A DNA stretch of 10,515 nt from contig CANLHC010000019.1 of assembly GCA_947490625.1 (NCBI GenBank), positions 1 to 10,515 of the forward strand. The letters are read 5' to 3'. Below are positions 6,556-10,515 of the stretch, in pieces (the stretch's first letter is position 1; each line of letters begins with the position of its first letter). A program made the translations under genes and the position numbers. Below the pieces are notes generated by a model. The model was not told the origin of the DNA and did no database searches. It worked only from the letters and a program-made list of their open reading frames with translations. The DNA comes from Candidatus Nanopelagicaceae bacterium (GTDB lineage: Bacteria; Actinomycetota; Actinomycetes; Nanopelagicales; Nanopelagicaceae).

Positions 6556-7382
6556 CATCAACTGAATTGCTCTATACAGATCCACTCGAAGCTGCCACTC
6601 GCGCAGCTGCAGAGATTGCATCTCGAACTGGGGTCGCTTCTCACGATATCGCCCTAGTGATGGGATCAGGATGGGTTGGCGCCGTTGATGCACTTGGTAC
6701 ACCAGCATATGAATGTAGCGCTGAAGAGATAACAGGATTTCTTCCACCCGCAGTTGAAGGTCACTCAGGAAAAATTCGCTCATATGCCATTAACGATGGC
6801 AACCGAGTCATTCATGCACTTGTCTTCTTGGGGCGTACACATTTGTACGAAGGAAAAGGTATGGAACCCGTAGTTCACGGAGTGAGAACTGCGGTTAAGG
6901 CGGGATGCAAGGTCGTTATCTTAACTAATGCATGCGGCGGGATTAATACTGCGTATCAGGTGGGACAACCCGTGCTTATCCGAGACCACATCTCTCTCAC
7001 TGCGCAGTCGCCACTTGTTGGAGCAACATTTATTGATCTCACCGACCTTTACAGCAAGCGTATTCGTTCGATTATGAAGTCAGCTGATTCATCGCTACAA
7101 GAAGGTGTCTACGTTCACTGGCGTGGCCCTACCTATGAAACTCCCGCAGAGATTCATATGATGCGCACAATCGGAGCCGACCTCGTTGGAATGTCCACTG
7201 TTCCTGAAGCGATTGCAGCACACGCACTCGGTGCCGAAGTATTAGGAATATCGCTAGTGACCAATGCAGCTGCCGGTGTCACCGGTGAAAAACTCAGCCA
7301 CGAAGAGGTCATCGCAGCGGGTAAGGCAGCGGCAAGCTCAATGGGTGAATTGATCAAAAAAACCATTCCGCAGATTATTTGA
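6552..7382 (+). CDS. punA: Purine nucleoside phosphorylase, trimeric 6-oxopurine type
   Basis: This enzyme cleaves inosine, guanosine and their deoxy forms with phosphate to free base and (deoxy)ribose 1-phosphate. It has 276 residues, typical of the trimeric class. Motifs are the phosphate loop GSGW (38-41), GHSG (70-73), GRTHLYEG (94-101) with the phosphate-binding Arg and His, GPTYETPAE (192-200), GMSTVPEA (213-220) and VTNAAAG (236-242). Glu196 and Asn238 match human PNP Glu201 and Asn243, the residues that select 6-oxopurines over adenine. The ATG at 6552 has no clear Shine-Dalgarno site; an in-frame TTG at 6486, inside accA, would add an out-of-family extension. The gene lies 13 bases after accA and is followed closely by a phosphohexomutase, the same pair seen in mycobacteria (deoD-pmmB). 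I infer nucleoside salvage or use of the ribose as carbon. Confidence 0.95.
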   Translation: MTSTELLYTDPLEAATRAAAEIASRTGVASHDIALVMGSGWVGAVDALGTPAYECSAEEITGFLPPAVEGHSGKIRSYAINDGNRVIHALVFLGRTHLYEGKGMEPVVHGVRTAVKAGCKVVILTNACGGINTAYQVGQPVLIRDHISLTAQSPLVGATFIDLTDLYSKRIRSIMKSADSSLQEGVYVHWRGPTYETPAEIHMMRTIGADLVGMSTVPEAIAAHALGAEVLGISLVTNAAAGVTGEKLSHEEVIAAGKAAASSMGELIKKTIPQII

Positions 7383-7403
7383 TTGAGAGTCATTGAGAAA
7401 CTC

Positions 7404-9023
7404 ATGGATCTAGGACTAAAAGAAGAAGTAACGCTTTGGATTGCAGATGATCCAGATCCAATAACCGCAGCAGCGCTGCAGGTGCTGCTTGATGCAGGTG
7501 ATGAGAAACAACTGCGGGCATACTTCAATGGCTTTTTACAATTTGGAACCGCGGGTTTACGTGGGCCAAATGGACCAGGTCCATCATGTATGAATCGCGC
7601 TGTTGTTGGACGAACTGCCGCAGGAATTGCCCAGTATATGAAAAAGCGTGGATTCAATCGTGTCGTTATCGGACGAGATGCACGGCATGGTTCGCATGAA
7701 TATGCGATTGAGAGCGCTGAAATCTTTAGTGGTGCTGGGTGTGAAGTATTTCTAATGCCGAGGGCACTGCCTACACCTGTCCTTGCTTATGCAACCAAGG
7801 CACTTAATGCAGATATTGGAATCATGGTCACTGCTAGCCACAACCCGCCAGCAGATAATGGATACAAAGTTTACGTTGGGCCAACAGCTGATGGAATTTC
7901 CTACGCCTGCTCTCAAATAATTAGCCCTACGGATGGATTTATTGCCGATGAGATCAAGTCAATAAAACAACTTTCATCTCAAGCTCGCGGAAGTAAGTGG
8001 AGCGTTGTCGCAGAGGAAATCATCGATGAGTACACCGACCGCACTGCAAGCCTTGGGCCAAAGCCGGGTTCTCTAAAAATTGTCTATACAGCAATGCATG
8101 GAGTCGGCACCCAGACACTGGCACAAGTTTTCGAGAAAGCAGGCTTTGCTCCGCTCATTCTCGTGAAAGAGCAATCAGAACCGGATCCAGACTTTCCCAC
8201 AGTTGCTTTCCCTAATCCCGAAGAACCCGGTGCGATCGACCTCGCGATTTCAACTGCTCAGTCCCACAATGCAGATTTAGTAATCGCCAATGATCCTGAT
8301 GCAGATCGATGCGCAGCAGCGATAAAAAATCGCAATGGACAATGGCGAATGCTGCGAGGCGACGAGCTCGGCGTCATTTTCGGTGAATGGATTGCCAGAA
8401 CCGCTCCTACAGGAACATTTGGAAATTCAATTGTTTCATCATCTATTCTGCGAAAAATCAGTGCCCACTACGGAATTGACTTCAAAGAGGTGCTCACCGG
8501 ATTTAAGTGGCTTGCCAAAATTGAAAACCTCGCCTTTGGTTACGAAGAGGCAATTGGTTATGCAGTCGACTCAGAAACGGTCAACGATAAAGATGGCATC
8601 TCAGCGGCGCTTCTCCTGGCTCAGATTGCGACTACATTGGCCGAACAGGGTAAAGATCTCAATGACTTACTCGATGAAGTCTGGGCTCGCCATGGTTTTC
8701 ACGGAACTGAACAGATTTCAATTCGAGTCACAGATTTGGGCGCAATCACCAGTCTTCTTGCACGGTTACGCACCACACCACCACGTGAGATTGCTGGGCG
8801 CTCAGTAGAAAGTATTGATGATCTTGCAGCGCCTAGTAATGGCCTCCCACCAACTGATGGATTGCGAATGTGGCTATCTGGCGGTATCCGAATAATTATT
8901 CGTCCATCAGGAACTGAGGCAAAACTTAAATGCTACATCGAAGTGATTAGCGCTGACCGGGAGAAAGCTGAAGCCGAGTTATCTTCGCTTCGTCAACCTT
9001 TACGAGATTTACTAGGAGCTTAA
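7404..9023 (+). CDS. pmmB: Phosphohexomutase, PGM2/PmmB-like (phosphoglucomutase, phosphomannomutase or phosphopentomutase)
   Basis: An alpha-D-phosphohexomutase that moves a phosphate between C1 and C6 (or C5) of a sugar through a phosphoserine. It has 539 residues from the ATG at 7404. The N-terminal signature FGTAGLRG with a following MN is typical of the PGM2-like branch. The phosphoserine loop TASHNP has its serine at 145, the magnesium loop is DPDADR (Asp297, 299, 301), the sugar loop is GYEEAIGY, and the phosphate-binding loop RPSGTEAK begins at 500. An in-frame TTG at 7383, directly after the pnp stop, could add seven residues, but WIADDPDP shortly after the ATG matches where relatives begin. 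The substrate cannot be read from sequence. Eukaryotic PGM2 is a phosphopentomutase, and the neighbouring pnp makes ribose 1-phosphate the attractive candidate. The 3' end overlaps the convergent binding-protein gene by 12 bases. Confidence 0.93.
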   Translation: MDLGLKEEVTLWIADDPDPITAAALQVLLDAGDEKQLRAYFNGFLQFGTAGLRGPNGPGPSCMNRAVVGRTAAGIAQYMKKRGFNRVVIGRDARHGSHEYAIESAEIFSGAGCEVFLMPRALPTPVLAYATKALNADIGIMVTASHNPPADNGYKVYVGPTADGISYACSQIISPTDGFIADEIKSIKQLSSQARGSKWSVVAEEIIDEYTDRTASLGPKPGSLKIVYTAMHGVGTQTLAQVFEKAGFAPLILVKEQSEPDPDFPTVAFPNPEEPGAIDLAISTAQSHNADLVIANDPDADRCAAAIKNRNGQWRMLRGDELGVIFGEWIARTAPTGTFGNSIVSSSILRKISAHYGIDFKEVLTGFKWLAKIENLAFGYEEAIGYAVDSETVNDKDGISAALLLAQIATTLAEQGKDLNDLLDEVWARHGFHGTEQISIRVTDLGAITSLLARLRTTPPREIAGRSVESIDDLAAPSNGLPPTDGLRMWLSGGIRIIIRPSGTEAKLKCYIEVISADREKAEAELSSLRQPLRDLLGA

Positions 9024-9998
9024 CTTCGACGCGGCAACACTTGCCGCATTAATCTTTGATCGCGCTGCAATCAAAGCTGGAGAGCGCAACGTGATCTCGA
9101 TGCTCTTATCTGAAATCCCGTAACGATGACCATACACACCTAGAGCGGGATCAACCTCGTCATAAAGAGTTCTGCCCGCCAATGTCTCGGTCAATAGATC
9201 AATCAGTGCCAGATCCACTCGCTTGATTACTGTAGCGAGCAAGAATTTCTGCGAGGCGGCGTCAACTGTTAAGAATTGATCAGGTTCTTGAGTAATGAGT
9301 CCGGCTGCAAATCGATTTTTTCCACCACGATTAGATGTTGCAATAACAGAGAACACATCTGTTGCTGATCCCGTTGTTGCTAGATAAATCACATCATGGC
9401 CTGACCGAAGTAGGGTCGAGGTAACAGAACTTGCCGATGTTGAGATCGACCTGTGGGTGACAGTAATTGATTTTTTGGCAGCCTTAGCGCCGGGAAGAAA
9501 TCCCTTATCAAAAATAGCTTTCTGGGATGAGTAACCAATCATCGCAATTTTGCCACTTTTGCTAGAGAGCGCTGCGGCATATCCAGCTAAGTAAGCGCCC
9601 TGTACATCGGCGAAAACAATGGATGTGACGTTGAGTGCATCAACTGTTGCATCATTAAGGATTGCAAATTGAGTCTCAGGAAATTCTTGGGCCAGCTCTT
9701 TCAGGACCGGTGCATACCCGGTACCGACAGCAATAACTATGGTGCAGCTCTTATTGACCAATGCGGTAAGACGATCTTTGCGATCTTTTGCCTCACCTGA
9801 TGTGACAGTGGTTTCCAGAGTGAATTGAAGATTCTTTGCGGCGACCTTGAGGCCTGCTTGTGCCGCATCATTGAAGGAATCATCTCCTGGACCGCCGGCG
9901 TCATATGCCAAACAGATGCGGTGAGATTGTGCCTGGGCCATTGAGGTAGGCGCAACGAGTGAAGCAATGAGCAGTGTTGAAAGAAGTAACTTCTTCAT
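9012..9998 (-). CDS. BMP/PnrA-family extracellular substrate-binding protein (probable nucleoside binding)
   Basis: A 328-residue periplasmic-binding-protein-fold product resembling the basic membrane protein family, whose characterised members (Treponema PnrA) bind purine nucleosides for ABC import. Residues 1-23 form a clear signal peptide: MKK, a hydrophobic run to about residue 16, then an AQA cleavage site. Next come DAGGPGDDSFND (33-44), corresponding to the family's GGxxDxSFN ligand loop, a GTGYAP segment, the FADVQGAYLAGYAAAL hinge-type motif and a C-terminal GVYGHRYGISD. No lipobox cysteine is present; the first Cys is at 29, outside any LxxC context, although monoderm relatives are normally lipoproteins. 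The ATG shares one base with the trpS stop (TAATG). No permease or ATPase genes are in view. The nucleoside ligand is inferred from the family and the nearby pnp. Confidence 0.85.
   Translation of the reverse strand: MKKLLLSTLLIASLVAPTSMAQAQSHRICLAYDAGGPGDDSFNDAAQAGLKVAAKNLQFTLETTVTSGEAKDRKDRLTALVNKSCTIVIAVGTGYAPVLKELAQEFPETQFAILNDATVDALNVTSIVFADVQGAYLAGYAAALSSKSGKIAMIGYSSQKAIFDKGFLPGAKAAKKSITVTHRSISTSASSVTSTLLRSGHDVIYLATTGSATDVFSVIATSNRGGKNRFAAGLITQEPDQFLTVDAASQKFLLATVIKRVDLALIDLLTETLAGRTLYDEVDPALGVYGHRYGISDKSIEITLRSPALIAARSKINAASVAASKLSS
9031..9047 (+). terminator. Possible terminator hairpin after the acc-pnp-pmm operon
   Basis: Seven bases after the pmm stop region, GCGGCAA and TTGCCGC form a perfect 7-bp, GC-rich stem around a three-base CAC loop. 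ATTAATCTTT follows on the plus strand, which is T-rich but not a clean T-run. The same bases encode an Ala-Ala-Ser-Val-Ala-Ala stretch near the end of the minus-strand gene, so the repeat must also satisfy coding constraints. Terminator function is inferred. Confidence 0.4.
9054..9076. repeat. Second inverted repeat at the convergent junction
   Basis: CTTTGAT (9054-9060) and ATCAAAG (9070-9076) are a perfect 7-bp inverted repeat with a nine-base spacer, six bases beyond the first hairpin. It lies inside the 3' coding end of the binding-protein gene. It is AU-rich and weaker than the first, and it could be coincidental. Confidence 0.35.
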
Positions 9999-10515
9999 TA
10001 CTGAACTACACCCAATCCCTTATACGTTGCATCCAAGGTTGCACTCGCGACTGTACGCGCTTTCTCACTTCCCTGATGCAAAATACTCAGGAGGTGCTTT
10101 TCATCGAGTAAGAGCTCCTGTGCACGCTCACGAATTGGCCTGAGATATTCCACAACCACTTCAGCTACCGCCGACTTAAAATCTCCATAACCTTTACCGG
10201 CAAAATCATTTTCAAGTTCAGCAATAGTACGGCCACTGAGCGCGCTATGAATAGTCAGTAGATTACTAATTCCAGGTTTTTCGTTCTGATCAAACTTCAC
10301 TTCGCGACCAGCATCTGTTACAGCAGATTTAATCTTCTTGAGGTTCGCATCCGGCGAGTCCATGATTTCGATAACACCTGCGACAGAACCCGATGATTTA
10401 CTCATCTTGGAAGTCGGCTCTTGAATATCATTAATCTTCGCGCCAGCTTTTAAAATATATGCTTCAGGAAGAGTGAAGGTATCGCCATAGCGAGCATTAA
10501 AGCGACCGGCAAGAT
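9998..10515 (-). CDS. trpS: Tryptophanyl-tRNA synthetase, C-terminal part (5' end off the window)
   Basis: This class I synthetase charges tRNA-Trp with tryptophan. The frame is open from the right edge (first complete codon at 10513) and gives the last 171 residues, roughly half of a usual 330-340-residue protein. The visible N-part reads RFNARYGDTFTLPEAYI, then the KMSKS ATP-binding loop encoded at 10408-10394 and followed by SGS. An alpha-helical C-terminal domain follows with GKGYGDFKSAVAEVVVEYLRPIRE, as in bacterial TrpRS. An internal Met at 10405 is the Met of KMSKS and is not a start. The TAA stop overlaps the ATG of the binding-protein gene by one base, so the two are cotranscribed. 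The promoter and any tryptophan-responsive leader lie outside the window. Confidence 0.96.
   Translation of the reverse strand, partial: LAGRFNARYGDTFTLPEAYILKAGAKINDIQEPTSKMSKSSGSVAGVIEIMDSPDANLKKIKSAVTDAGREVKFDQNEKPGISNLLTIHSALSGRTIAELENDFAGKGYGDFKSAVAEVVVEYLRPIRERAQELLLDEKHLLSILHQGSEKARTVASATLDATYKGLGVVQ

Noticed and set aside
7154..7657. 167-codon minus-strand open frame across pnp and pmm
   Set aside because: The product is Ser/Ala/Pro-rich with no recognisable motif, and it lies wholly antisense to two well-supported genes.
8335..8808. 157-codon plus-strand open frame inside pmm
   Set aside because: It is a shifted-frame reading of conserved mutase sequence, with no ribosome site and no family resemblance.

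Overview
The window is a tightly packed stretch of bacterial chromosome. It carries eleven identifiable protein genes (one truncated by the right edge) and the last codons of a twelfth gene at the left edge. I see no RNA genes, mobile elements or CRISPR. By eye the base composition is a little under 50% GC. The gene set is actinobacterial: a long-form acyl-CoA carboxylase made of a fused biotin carboxylase/BCCP alpha chain, a PccB/AccD-type beta chain and a tiny AccE epsilon chain, with birA, maf and purE-purK alongside, as in mycobacteria. Moderate GC, almost no intergenic DNA and start/stop overlaps at most junctions point to a streamlined planktonic actinobacterium such as the freshwater acI group (Nanopelagicales). 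That placement is an inference from composition and layout, not from a marker gene.

Layout. (1) Bases 1-80, plus strand: the C-terminal 26 codons of an unidentified gene, overlapping purE tail to tail. (2) Bases 77-2448, minus strand: birA-purK-purE, comprising biotin ligase and two consecutive steps of purine synthesis. (3) Bases 2449-2466: an 18-bp divergent gap that appears to hold one symmetrical -10 element serving both directions, with both mRNAs probably leaderless. (4) Bases 2467-9023, plus strand: accD-accE-maf-accA-pnp-pmm, an apparent single operon with a 1-bp overlap, direct abutment, a 4-bp overlap and short gaps. (5) Bases 9012-10515, minus strand: trpS (cut by the window edge) followed by a BMP/PnrA-family binding protein. 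This pair converges on and overlaps the end of the acc operon, with two small hairpins at the junction.

How the parts fit. AccA, AccD and AccE together form an acyl-CoA carboxylase that makes malonyl-CoA or methylmalonyl-CoA for lipid synthesis. The divergently transcribed BirA attaches the biotin that AccA needs. Downstream, purine nucleoside phosphorylase would release ribose 1-phosphate, and the PGM2-like phosphohexomutase could convert it to ribose 5-phosphate. The BMP-family protein could capture nucleosides outside the cell, although no transporter genes are present here. PurK and PurE serve de novo purine synthesis.

Nothing here looks like a wholly new system; these are mostly conserved housekeeping genes. 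The points that most deserve a second look are the bidirectional leaderless promoter, an isoleucine at the acyl-CoA specificity position of AccD, the lack of a lipobox in the binding protein, hairpins embedded in convergent coding DNA, and a six-codon reading frame bridging accA and pnp.
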